From Pomphorhynchus laevis (Eukaryota > Acanthocephala > Palaeacanthocephala > Echinorhynchida > Pomphorhynchidae): a stretch of 64,000 bases of DNA. The translations under genes and the position numbers were made by a program. Positions 49,704-61,500 of this stretch are shown piece after piece. Location of the stretch: positions 186,001 to 250,000 of the forward strand of contig WNNJ02001290.1 in the NCBI GenBank assembly GCA_012934845.2. Reading direction: 5' to 3'. Below the pieces are notes generated by a model. It worked only from the letters and a program-made list of their open reading frames with translations. It had not been told where the DNA came from and did not search any database. Position 1 is the stretch's first letter. Each line of letters opens with the position of its first letter.

Positions 49704-50130
49704 CTGTTTGAAATATTTTCGGTAAAAAATTTATCGCCAGCGAAAAAACCATTGGAGATAGCGGGTCGCCTTGTTGTACACCCTCCGATGAGAGTAAAGG
49801 TCTGAACTGACCAAATCGTAAGGGGGAAGGCGATTTTAAGCAGAAAGATACCCACGACGACAGCTCTGGAACATTACTATTAACGGCGGAAATGATTGAA
49901 GATCTGCTAATACTATTAAAGTCGTTTGACAGGTCTACATTAGCCCACACCCAATTGGGATCATTTGATCGACTATGATGAGTGCGAGACGTTATGAACA
50001 ATCATATCTACTGCATTTCGTGAGGCAACTCCGAGTTGTGTGGGAGCAAGGAATGATGCGAAGCGGTCCAGTAAGCGAGAGCAGGCACACTTTGTAAAGT
50101 AACACTAGAAAGTGTCACTTTTTATGAGAC
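49704..50130 (-). mobile_element. LINE RT fragment (GVQQGDP family)
   Basis: The minus strand gives RFASFLAPTQLGVASRNAVD, then a frameshift, WVWANVDLSNDFNSISRSSI, PELSSWVSFCLKSPSPLRFG and SSEGVQQGDPLSPMVFSLAI: RT fingers to motif B. Motif C is absent. It is the same family as the C-terminal scraps at 8925-9300 and 57770-58300. Confidence 0.65.
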
Positions 50131-50211
50131 AATAATATAAATTTATTTGATCGCACGCTATTATCAAATTAGCAAAAATCAATGAAAAATATAATTGAGA
50201 AATAATCACAA

Positions 50212-50405
50212 ATATCAAGTAGAGCAGACTTCCTTATCACTCCTAGACGAGCTGATGGTGGAAGGCAGCACTCATCAGTAGGGTGAACTACCATCAGTCG
50301 TTTCGGCTGCCTTATGATATATTTAAAATGCATCTCCGAGAATTTGCTAACGTGGTAGCATGGGTCTAGCCTCTTTAAACAAACCACGTGCTTTCTGGAC
50401 CATCC
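50212..50405 (-). repeat. Single diverged unit of the 360-bp repeat with permuted hammerhead-like core
   Basis: Matches the second half of the array unit at 51.9 kb. Minus strand, 50312-50234: AAGGCAGCC-GAAACGA, CTGATGGTAG, TTCACCCTA, CTGATGAG-TGCTGCCTT, ACCATCAG, CTCGTC, TAGGAGTGA. Here arm II is the best of all copies (AAGGCAGC with GCTGCCTT, 8 bp). 50405-50960 is unannotated AT-rich DNA. Confidence 0.7.
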
Positions 50406-51049
50406 TAATTACAATGATTTGAAATAATTAAACAATAATTACAACGATTTGAAAACATTTCTCCTTATATATAAGAATTAAATCCTGACAACATGCATTC
50501 AATTGTTCATCAATGAAAATAACGAGGAATAGTAGAATGAATTAGGAACAGTTACAACAGGATAAGGAGCTGTTGATCATCTAATGATTAACAGAGGAAC
50601 GCTTTAGTAAATGAATGACAACAAAGAACGTTCTCTTAAACGTCAAAGAAACAGTGGAATGCATGTGATGATGATAACCTTAAACATATACACTCTTATC
50701 CGGAAATTATTAAAAAATCCGATAATTTGATATTAGCAAAATATTAAATAAATTTTTGTTGCAATAACATTAATATTACAAGAATCGAAATCTTAATTCA
50801 AATAAGCATCATCAAAAAATCAAATTAGTAAAACAAATACTTTAATAATTGGTAAAATGTAAAAAAATACGCCAGTATTAGAAAGCTGATATTGGGAATA
50901 ATAATATTCAATATGGCATGACTTGAGGGTTTTCATAATCTGAGATATGTTTAAAAATAATTCTTAAAACATGTAACTTACTTTATGCTTAAGGTTTGTG
51001 TTATAATCAGTGTAGCTATCACAAAACTCAAGTACATTAATTAACTTAC

Positions 51050-51156
51050 TGTCTATTGATTCCAGGTTTGACAGCGAATTGTATGATGACCGGAAATCCT
51101 GCTCCAATAACTGTCCAAAAGATAGTGAAGTATAGAACGGGTAATCCACGTGCCAT
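51050..51156 (-). CDS. ATP6V0E: V-type proton ATPase subunit e, first coding exon
   Basis: The minus-strand ATG at 51156 gives MARGLPVLYFTIFWTVIGAG, FPVIIQFAVKPGINR, then a GTAAGT donor after 51050 (phase 2). V-ATPase subunit e is an ~80-residue, two-helix protein of the membrane V0 sector. Its first helix carries the FWxxxGxxxPxxxPKGPNR signature, which this matches (FWTVIGAGFP...KPGINR). A second exon (CCWLFWL...QLNPLIGP type) should lie below 51050 on the minus strand, but I could not find it. The gene may therefore be split by a long intron or be a truncated copy. Its promoter side faces the 360-bp array. Confidence 0.6.
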
Positions 51157-51604
51157 CGATCGCGAAATTAGTTAGTCTCAAAATTAAAATGTAATGACGT
51201 TTTTAATCGAATATTAAATACTGATATTTGGTTAGCGAATTTAATTAAACACACAAACGTGCGTAAATTTGGTAAATTTCTAATTTAATTTGAATTTATT
51301 CCACACGCTGTGATAAACGATTCGAAGTTAAGTGTAATATTAAGTGCTTTCGCTAACACTGTAGTTTTAAAACAAGCACCTGATTTTCGAAGTTTGTCAA
51401 AACTTATATAAATAAGTAAAATAAATTATTTGTATCAAAATAAATTGAAAAATTTAACTTTTGTTTGAATAATCAATAGAATAGCGGGGGGAAATGAATA
51501 ATTTATTTAATAAATTTTCAAAAACTACTGCGGTCATCGTCAAAAATAACACAAAATAAGGAGCAATATTAAAAGAATTAAGTGCATAAAATATTATACA
51601 ATAT

Positions 51605-53890
51605 TAAAGAATTCAGTCGTTTCGGCTGACTTGTGATATATTAAATAGGCATCTCCGAGAATTTGCTAACGTGGTAGTATGGGCCTAGCCTTTTAAACTA
51701 ACCATGTGCTTTCCGGACCATCCTAATTTTATTCGGCAGGAACTTTACTTGCTGTCGTTGCTTGCTTTCTCACAGGATCCTTTGGAGGATAAATTTTTTT
51801 AATTTTGTATCTGAATGTGCTAAACTGTGCTCCGGGAGCTAATAAGCTTCAGTTTCATAATTGTAGATGTTGCCAAAAACCGGAGTTCGATTACAAGTAG
51901 AGCAGACTTCCTTATCACTCCTAGACGAGCTGATGGTAGCCGGCAGCACTCATCAGTAGGGTGAACTACCATCAGTCGTTTCGGCTGACTTGTGATATAT
52001 TAAATAGGCATCTCCGAGAATTTGCTAACGTGGTAGCACGGGCCTAGCCTTTTTAAACTAACCATGTGATTTCCTGATCATCCTAATTTTATTCAGCAGG
52101 AATTTTACTTGCTATCGTTGCTTGCTTTCTCACAGGATCCTTTGGAGGATACATTTTTATAATTTTATATCTGAATGTGTTAAACTGTGCTCCGGGAGCT
52201 AATAAGCTTCAGTTTCATAATTGTAGATGTTGCCAAAAACCGGAGTTCGATTACAAGTAGAGCAGACTTCCTTATCACTCCTAGACGAGCTTATGATAGT
52301 CGGCAGCCCTCATCAGTAAAGTGAACTACCATCAGTCGTTTCAGCTGCCTTGTGATATATTAAATAGGCATCTCCGAGAATTTGCGAACGTGGTAGCATG
52401 GGCCTAGCATCTTTAAACAAACCACGTGCTTTACGGACCATCCTTATTTAATTTGGCAGGAATTTTACTTGCTGTCGTTGCTTGCTTTCTCACAGGATCC
52501 TTTGGAGGATACATTTTTATAATTCTATATCTGACTGTGTTAAACTGTGCTCCGGAAGCTAATAAGCTTCAGTTTCATAATCGTAGATGTTGCCAAAAAC
52601 CGGAGTTCGATTACAAGTAGAGCAGACTTTCTTATCACTCCTAGGCGAGCTTATGATAGTCGGCAGCACTCATCAGTAAAGTGAACTACCATCAGTCGTT
52701 TCAGCTGACTTGTGATATATTAAATAGGCATCTCCGAGAATTTGCCACCGTGGTAGCATGGGTCTAGCCTCTTTAAAGAAACCACGTGCTTTACGGACCA
52801 TCCTAATTTAATTTGGCAGGAATTTTACTTGCTGTCGTTGCTTGCTTTCTCACAGGATCCTTTGGAGGATACATTTTTATAATTTAAGAGCTAAATTGTT
52901 CATACTGTGCTCCGGGAGCCTACAAGCTTCAGTTTTATAAAGATATAAAACTATAGATATTCCGTTCAAAGATATTCCGCATAGCAATTGGATCTGGTAA
53001 AGAGCGTAAGTCTCAGACAATTTAAAAATGTCGGAAAGGCCTTCATTCACAATTTCACACAGGCAACCGAAACGACCACTGAATAGTTCATTCTATTGAT
53101 GAGTATTGCCGGGTACTCATTCGTCGTCTAGAAGTGACATGGGGACTAGAAGTCGTGAATCAAAGTACAGACTAACAAGCAACACCATTATGTATATATA
53201 ATCGTAGATGTTGCCAAAAACCGGAGTTTAATTACATGCAGCGCAGATTTCATTATCACTCATATACGAGCTGATGGTATAAAGCATCACTCATCAGTAG
53301 GGTGAACTACCATCAGTCGTTTCGGCTGCCCTGTGATATATTAAATAGGCATGTCCGAGAATTTGCTAACGTGGTAGCATGGGCAAAGCATCTTTAAACT
53401 AACCATGTGTTTTCCGGGCCATTCTAATTTTATTTGGCAGGAATTTTACTTGCTGTCGTTGCTTGCTTTTTCACAGGATCCTTTGGAGGATACATTTTTA
53501 TAATTCTATATCTGACTGTGTTTAACTGTGCTCCGGGAGCTAATAAGCTTCAGTTTCATAATTGTAGATGTTGCAAAAACCGGAGTACGATTGCAAGTAG
53601 AGCAGATTTCATTATCACTCATAGACGAGCTGATGGTAGAAGGCAGCACTCATCAGTAGGTGAACTACCATCAGTCGTTTCGGCTGCCTTATGATATATT
53701 TAAAATGCATCTCCGAGAATTTGCTAACGTGGTAGCATGGGCCTAGCCTCTTTAAACAAACCACTTGCTTTCCGGACTATCCTAATTTTATTTGGCAAGA
53801 ATTTTACTTGCTGTCGTTGCTTGCTTTCTCACAGGATCCTTTGGAGGATACATTTTTTTAATTTTATATCTGATTGTGTTAATTGATTGC
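51605..53890 (-). repeat. 360-bp tandem array with permuted hammerhead-like ribozyme core
   Basis: Units begin 'tcctaatttt' at 51721, 52081, 52441 and 52801 (exact 360-bp period), with a partial unit before (51608). After a 230-bp insert, further units follow near 53422 and 53780. Core copies (minus strand) lie at 51990-51915, 52350-52275, 52710-52635, 53332-53255 and 53690-53615. Order: II3' arm, CGAAAC, III5' arm, I3' arm, CTGATGAG, II5' arm, III3' arm, GTC, I5' arm. A hydrophobic plus-strand frame (LLAVVACFLTGSFGGY) runs through several units, but the changes I compared between two units alter amino acids and one unit has a stop, so I do not call it a gene. Confidence 0.8.
52960..53195 (+). 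repeat. Relative of the 7-kb repeat inside the 360-bp array, opposite orientation
   Basis: Replaces part of an array unit. It matches the reverse complement of 7141-7330 ('gcatagcaatt.gatct', 'acaggcaaccgaaacga', 'cgtctagaagtgacatg'). The permuted core lies on the plus strand here (53062-53138): GGCAACC-GAAACGAC, GAATAG, TTCATTCTA, TTGATGAG-TATTGCC, TACTCATTC, GTCGTC, TAGAAGTGA. Confidence 0.7.
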
Positions 53891-53894
53891 TGCT

Positions 53895-55559
53895 AATTTA
53901 ATTGCTGTCGTTACTTGTTTTCTCACAGGATCCCTGTAGAGGATACAGTTTTATAATTTTATGGTATGGTGTATATTCATTAAAACTAATCAGTTTTAGT
54001 AAACGTCGAAAATCAGGCTCTCGTTTTAAAAAGTACAGTTCACGCCCAAGCAATAATGTTACCCTCAAATATACTAAGAAATATACTTTTGAATTTAATT
54101 AAATGTCTTCACAATTCCGCAATTATAAATTTTAATTTTCGTACATTAAACGAAATTTAATTTTTATGCCGAAATTTTCAATGGCATCATAACTTGTCAG
54201 AACGATTCAGATTTAGCCAACATATGATTTTAGTATCGATTTAGTCAACACCGTAAAAACCATTGAGTGGTAAATAATTTTTGCTCTTGATCGATTATAA
54301 ATTTGGTCAAAATTATGAAATCGAAGGACTAATTGTACATTTGATACGTATTTGTATACTTTTTATTAGAGAAACAATTAAAATTACAAACTACAGATAC
54401 TTGAACTGCGGACAGTTTGCGTGATCGAAGAATACTGCAGACAAATAAAATACTTCAATTGAAAGCAAATCATTGTTCCGCTTTTCAGCTTGCAAATTGT
54501 TTGGGAAAGGTCCATTATTAATCATGTGGTATGTAATGGAATTGTACGCGGGTACAATTTTACTCTTGCGAATAGCGGCAATTAGATCTTATTATGTTAA
54601 AAACGTATTTTTCGCATGAAGTCATAGTTGGAATTCTATAAATTCCACCTATTTTATAAATAACTTTATAAAGATAGCATCGGTATCTAAAATTTATAGA
54701 TTTTGTTCAGAGTTATTATTAAGTTATTATGTAAATTATTATTTGTAAATCTTATTAGATTATAATATTAGAAAATATCAGTTTTATTATCAGTTTTAAA
54801 TATCAGTTTTATTATCGATTTATTAAACTAAAAAGATTATATAAAACTCAAGCTTTCAATTATCATATAAAATGTCGTATGTTGAAACTGCAATGTATTT
54901 CTGCAACGGTATTTCTTCAGTATCGTGATGTGATGTTAATATCAGATAATATTAGTTATAATATAATATTTATATAATAATATATTATATTCTTTTTTTA
55001 GCTAATATTAATATTCACAATCATAACCGCAAAACATTGTAATATCCTGATGTTGTAATCATAATTTGCATAATTTGATGAATATTACGACAATTGGTTT
55101 TACAGCTTATCTGTCAAGATGTCGATAAATCAAAGAATTGTTTTATCTGAAGTGTGTGTAATATTCAACATCTATAATTGGGTGCGTAATGTTACATAAG
55201 CATAATATTAGCATTAAAATTAGGTTTTTAATACATTTGGTCTCAAGTGATTGTAATAAAATGGTCTGATATCAGATGAGCTATACGTACACCAACAATG
55301 TTTTACAAATATATATGGTTTACATTAGAAATCAGTACAAAGTAATAAAACACAAATAACAAGTACAGACACGAAATCGACATTTTTCAGAAATAACATC
55401 TATTTTTAAATGTAAAAACAAGGAACAAATCGGTTCTACTTTATGAAAAATTAAACAGGAAAGAACCGTTTTGCATGTCCGAAATATATTACAGCCGCGA
55501 AAATATACAATTTTGGTCATGACTATTGACACAGCAAAAGATTAACAAAATGTGTAAAA
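53895..55559. other. Intergenic region downstream of CBP, no confident gene
   Basis: 53890-54102 holds a diverged repeat end ('cacaggatccctgtagagga') running into a plus frame with a basic tail (SFSKRRKSGSRFKKYSSRPS), which I could not tie to any gene. 54100-55559 is AT-rich, contains the CBP 3' UTR on the minus strand, and shows nothing else recognisable. Confidence 0.4.
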
Positions 55560-58500
55560 CTACCGTCTATTCGAAGGTGAGGATGACGATGTGGAGGAAT
55601 GAGGCATTTGCCCCATTGATGACGAATTTTGCTGTCCACCGCTACAACGATCATCGGCAGCAAATTGACGAGCTAACATTTCAGATGGTAGTTGAGATTG
55701 TCCTAATAAGTGATTGTGTGATGGTGAAAATAAATTCGGTTGTTGAGGCAGAGACCGATCACTGTTGCTAGTAGATGACGCCAATGCCGGAAGCATAGAT
55801 TCGTCAAAGCATTGCCGATCTTGCTGCATCTTACCGAGGTAAATCTGTTGCTGCTGTTGACGTCTCATTAATAAAGCGTGCTGTTGCTGTTCTAACATCC
55901 TATTTTGCTGCCAAACTGCATCCATTCCTTGGTTAGCAACTGCTGCGGCATTTATCAAAAGTTGCTTATTTTCAGGTATTGAAAGATGTGATGATGATCG
56001 AAGCATTGGCCTTAGTTGCGATGAACTGTCTTCAGCGTACATTGAGGGTGCCCGAACTGTATACAACATTCTGCTAGATGCCTGATTATGATGTATCATG
56101 AAATCCTGTGTACGGCATTGCTGAAATGACATATCATTTTGATGAGTATGTTGACCGGATGATGTTGGCTGGGGTACAGGGCAACGACGAAAGTTCATCT
56201 GTTGATTAGTGATAGGAGAAGCACGACGTTGTTGTATAGCAAGGTCCTGCAGAAACAATGTTCTATCAACTATAGTGGGCGTTCGCATCGGCTTTCCACC
56301 TAAAGTGTTGCTAACTATTGTTGCTGGATTAGTAACCTGGCTTTGTTGAGCAACTGGCATATACTGAATCTCCCGAACTGTCGACGAATTCTGAGAAGAT
56401 GGTGAAGTCAAGGCTGCTACAAAAACAAACAAGACAATGTTTTTACATAAATTGATTGTTATCTAATCTAGAATATAAAACAAAATGAAACGGAGATTTT
56501 CAAGGTTTTAGAAAAAATATACTAACATGTCTAGCTTAAAAATAGTTGATAAATTAGTTAAATGTCAGCATTTGGTAGGCTTAACAAATTTCAAAAATAA
56601 TATCGGTACGTTTAAGATTTTTTATAGTCTTTATATTAACATTAGCGAAATTTAAAAGTTTAAAAATGTTCATTGAGATAAAATATCTCTAGCATATTTA
56701 TTTGTATTGTATTTAATATTCTAATATAGTATTTCTTTTAAATAAAATAATATCACAGATTTCATAATTTTAATTCTAAAAAGATCTTTTAATATTCAGA
56801 TTTCTTTTAAAATACTATGTTTTCTTTAAATAAAAAACATACAGTCAATTTTGGATGACTCTTCAAATAATACATCAAACATATTTTATATTTTTAAAAA
56901 TAATAAATTATATTTTAATTATTTGTTGATAAATTATTTTAATATATGTCATCGTATTATTCCAAACGTTAACATTATTAATAAAATCAACAATTAATTT
57001 AAATATAGAAATATTTAATTATAAATTAGATAGAAAATAATATAATAGATATTAATATATAAGATATATTAATATATTTGTATTAATATATTAATATTAA
57101 ATATTAATGCTAATATTTAATATTAATATATTATCAAATTAATATAATTGAATATATATTAATATAAATTAAAGATTATATCAGATATTGAAACATTTTA
57201 CCAAGTCTGAATGTCATTTATTATTCTAGCGTTAATTTTATTAACAGTCTTAATATAACTTTGCAAACTATATTATAAGTTTTGTAGTAAAACAGATTGT
57301 CACGTGCTAGCTATACAAAACATTTTTTAACAATCATATATTTTCTGAATTATGAATATTTTAGAATCTTATCGAAATTTGAAACCGTAAATTAATTTGA
57401 AATATTTATTTAATAATTTTTTACTTTTTATTTATTATTTTTATGAATATTTAAAGCAAACAATTCTATATAAAACTTTTCTATGACTTTGCTCACGCAA
57501 ATCCGAGTCTACAGTGTAATCTCCGAATAACGTCATTACACACCTTGTTAAGTTGACAATTTGAATCAAAATTTCGGCAAATAAGAATAATTCTTTCTTA
57601 ATATTTTTATGAATATTCATGGACTTTTAATGTGTATTAAACAACCAATTTTACAGCATTTAAACAAATAAGCCATTAAAATAAAGCCGTTGGCATTAAT
57701 ATTGTTATATTTAAGAAGATAACATTCTTAAAATAATCATTAGAAACATTAATCATTGTGACTGAGTTAGGCCGTACTCGGTATGATTATGAATTCTTGC
57801 GTTGCTGATATAATCAGTCTTGTTTTCAGTCTTGTTGAAGTAAACATAAAGATGTATTTAATACGAGAATAATACTGATATTTGCACGTAATAGTGGAAT
57901 ACAATAATTGTAGGCTAGATGTTTCCTTTCGACATTTCTGACAATAATCCATCTAATATTCTATTGGCCTCCGGTTCTACCTAAGTTCAAAGCAATATTC
58001 GGGAGAAAGAGGCGAATTTTAATTCTGTAATTCGTTCTTCGTATTTTTGTATACCTGCGTTGCTGGTGAAAATTATGCGATTTAAATGGTGCTTTCATGG
58101 GATACGAAGGTATCAACGAATTATAAAAATCCAAAAAATGTCGCACCATTGTTTCTCCAAGTAAACCTCGACACGCTATGCCCGAACGTGTTTTATCATC
58201 TATATACGTTGTACATCTATAAGATTCATAATTTGAGAGTATTAGCCGCAAACATTGCTCAATTGTTGAATCGGCACATGCTTCTGTCAGCTCTTTAGTG
58301 ATGCTATTTATGAATAAATATTTACGATATTTATGAACTAGAGAATAATAAAAAAAATTCTTTTTATTTATAAATAATAAAATAAATTTAATAAAATTAA
58401 ATTAATATAAAAATGTTATGATTGTAGCACGATATTATCTTCACAGGTATTGTTCCCATACAGCAGGACGGTTCTCATACAGCAGTAGCGACACAGACGT

Positions 58501-61500
58501 ACTGAGTTCGAATTCGATCAGCACCAGTGTAGGAGTAAGCAGATAATAAGGGTCGAAACGTGAGATGTATGCCTGGGTCAGCAGCTGATAATACCAACCC
58601 AGACTGATTAGTACCATTTTGCTGTATAAAAATAAGATAAATACAGGTGAAGATAATATCGTGCCACAATTAGATGAATTTCAGGTCATAGATGAAATCT
58701 TAATTTAAAATTTTAAACAAACCAGCTAAATAAGTGTAGAGTTCAAGTCTTTAAAAATAAGTTGAAAACTCTTTCTGAATTACCCACTATTGCCGTGTAA
58801 GAATGCAAATATGCAAAAAGAAATTAATCGAAAGAGTTTAAAGTAAAGAGTATGCTATCCAATATAACTTACGATGCATGCTTCTCTGCATTGTTGTCAT
58901 CATTCTTCTTCTCTCTAGCTGGCTGTTCAATGCCCTCTGTTTCTGCATTTTCTGCTTCAATCCAGTACAGAATGGGAACTAAAGAAATGGGAAATGACAA
59001 CAAAATTACATTACATTAATTTAAAGATATAAAGATATAATATACGAAATATAATTACATATAAGCCATACGTGCATAAAGAAGCCAGGAACAAAATAAT
59101 AAATTTACTACCTTTAAAAATAAAATAGATTTTTCTAATAAAATTGATATTCAAAATTAAAATATTTTAATATTAAACAGTTATTAAAAAAACCTGTTTT
59201 ATAAACTAGTTAAATAATTGTTTTGAACAAGTAATTGTTTAAACAAAAAATAGTCTCAGGTTTGTGATAAAAATATTATAAATAAATTTTGTTTTTAATA
59301 TTAATTGAAAAATACGCTTTTATATTTTAATCAATATCTTCTGGTAAAAGAAAGCCAACTTTTAAGAAATTTCGTCTTAATATGTTAAATTGAGTTAGAT
59401 GTTTTATAAAATAAATATAAATACAAAAATTATAAACGTATTAATATGCAGAATTTATTGATATCTCTGTTTAATTTAAACTTCTGTCTTTTGGGAACGA
59501 TTCCTAATTAGTTAGCATTATGTTGTTAGGAAAGCGTTATAGTAGTTATTTAATACAAAGATTAGTTTCGTTTGTTTGTTCGTCAGTAAGTTCTGGGACG
59601 AGTTCTTCTAAAATAAACGAAATACGAGTTTGAGACTACTCGTCATGGGACGAGTTGCCCTCGAGTATTTAGTAAATTTAAATAAATTTGATACAAAGAT
59701 TAAATAAATTGTGTTTTAAATATTAATTGAAAAATTCGCTTATATTTTAATTAATGTTTTACATATCTCTATGATTCGTCTCGTAACATAAAGATCAAAA
59801 ACCTGACACTAGAAACGTTCAAGATATACTTTACTGTCACGTCTTTTAACATATTGTTTAACATAATAAGTATAATAATTACATAATAGTTAATCATTAC
59901 AAGAAGACGATTGCTTGTCTTCATGTCCTTTGCAATGATTTCACATTTGCTTGGATTTAAACACAAACCAAGACCGGAAACGAGTAGCAGGATGATTTTA
60001 ACATCCTCATTTACGAGGAGGATGAAATTTAAAATAAAAGTCAATTTTAATTTATACATGATAAGTATAATAATTACATAATAGTTAATAATTACTCAAA
60101 ATATAAAGTTTATAAAAATGTAATTATCGATTTGAAAATTTATTTAAATACTATAATTAAATTTTAATTTGAACTAAATATTATTTATCAATTATTTAAT
60201 TTTTTATTATTAAATAGCAACTGTGTTACTATAAAACTCAGATAATTCTAGACAATTTATGTTCATTTAGATAATAAATTCAAGAATTTATTACATAATT
60301 AAATTATTATGTAATAATTAATTATTTTTAATAAATTTCGATTTTAATTTGACTAATTTAAACTGCCAATTTTCACGCAAGTTTGATAGTTTTTTCTCTT
60401 TTTATAATGAAGAATCATAAATCAACACAATATTATTAAAAATTTATTTAAACTATCAAGCGAAAATATTTGTGGATGGATAATAAACAATGTGCTTTGT
60501 ATTAGAATAACGTACACTAAATAATCAAATTCTATAAAAGGAAATACGTCATTAGCGCTTATTTAACCATAGCGTCAAAGTGTCTAGAGTATTAAATTTA
60601 CTTAATTTTATTATAATGTATTTAATGATACTTTATTTAATTATATCCTTAAAATACTAGATGATCTGATGTGCTATTAGATTTAAACACGATTTTTTAC
60701 TATAACAGCATACGAACTAATACGTTTAGCATAGCGTATATTGTTTATTAGGGCTAGAGTATTAAATTTACTTAATTTTATTGTAATGCATTTAATGATA
60801 TTTTATTTAAAAAAAAACTTAAAAATACTAGTATGACAAGTTTCTATAATATTTTACAAAAATTCAACAAATGGGTATTTGGTAGAGTGGACACCAGCTT
60901 CCAGGATGCTGTATCTTACGCGTGTATCGTGAAGCAAAGAAATGCATTGCCTTGTTGCTGAGACAGTGATGCGTAGTTGATACACCGATGAATTAGTAAT
61001 AGGGTGCAAACACGGCACAGTCAATCACATTATCTATTTTAATAACCCGATAAATAATGTGCATAGACAACTTATTGAATCAAAATGAAGAAATACAAGT
61101 TAAAAACGTTAAAGGATCAACTAAGGATATGCTTGACTTATCCATAAAAGTGAGTGGATATTGAGGAATATGAATATTGGGACTGATTTTGACTATATAC
61201 TTTGTTTCTCGAGATGTTTCTAGGATAAATACATAAATATCATTTTATGATTAATATCATTTTGCTATCTTTAATTGATTATGATGCTAGTAGCGAGCAT
61301 TAAAGTATTCGTTTAATTTTTATTATATTTCTAGGACAATTACAAGCTGCTGTATCTCTGGGGAAAAGAGATCCAGTTCAGAATAATTTTGGTTGACATC
61401 ATTCAGTCCGGTTGAGTACATTTTTAACATAGCAATGGTCATTTAAATAATGAAATTATCAAGGCCGAATTGTCAATTAAGACTATTGAAAAAAGTCTAA

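Noticed and set aside
51720-53700. Hydrophobic plus-strand ORF (LLAVVACFLTGSFGGY) in the 360-bp units, possibly a membrane protein exon
   Set aside because: Differences I compared between two units are amino-acid-changing, one unit has a stop, and the frame is only open because units are recent copies.
50212-53700. CRISPR-like or centromeric satellite reading of the 360-bp array
   Set aside because: Repeats are long and contiguous without unique spacers, and only about six units are present next to genes in a eukaryotic context.
55526-55771. 81-aa plus-strand ORF
   Set aside because: Antisense to the CBP tail exon, whose splice phase and composition support the minus strand.
58425-58668. 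Functional tRNA gene
   Set aside because: Only a B-box-like decamer and a weak A-box-like segment are seen; no cloverleaf with anticodon arm and acceptor stem can be drawn.
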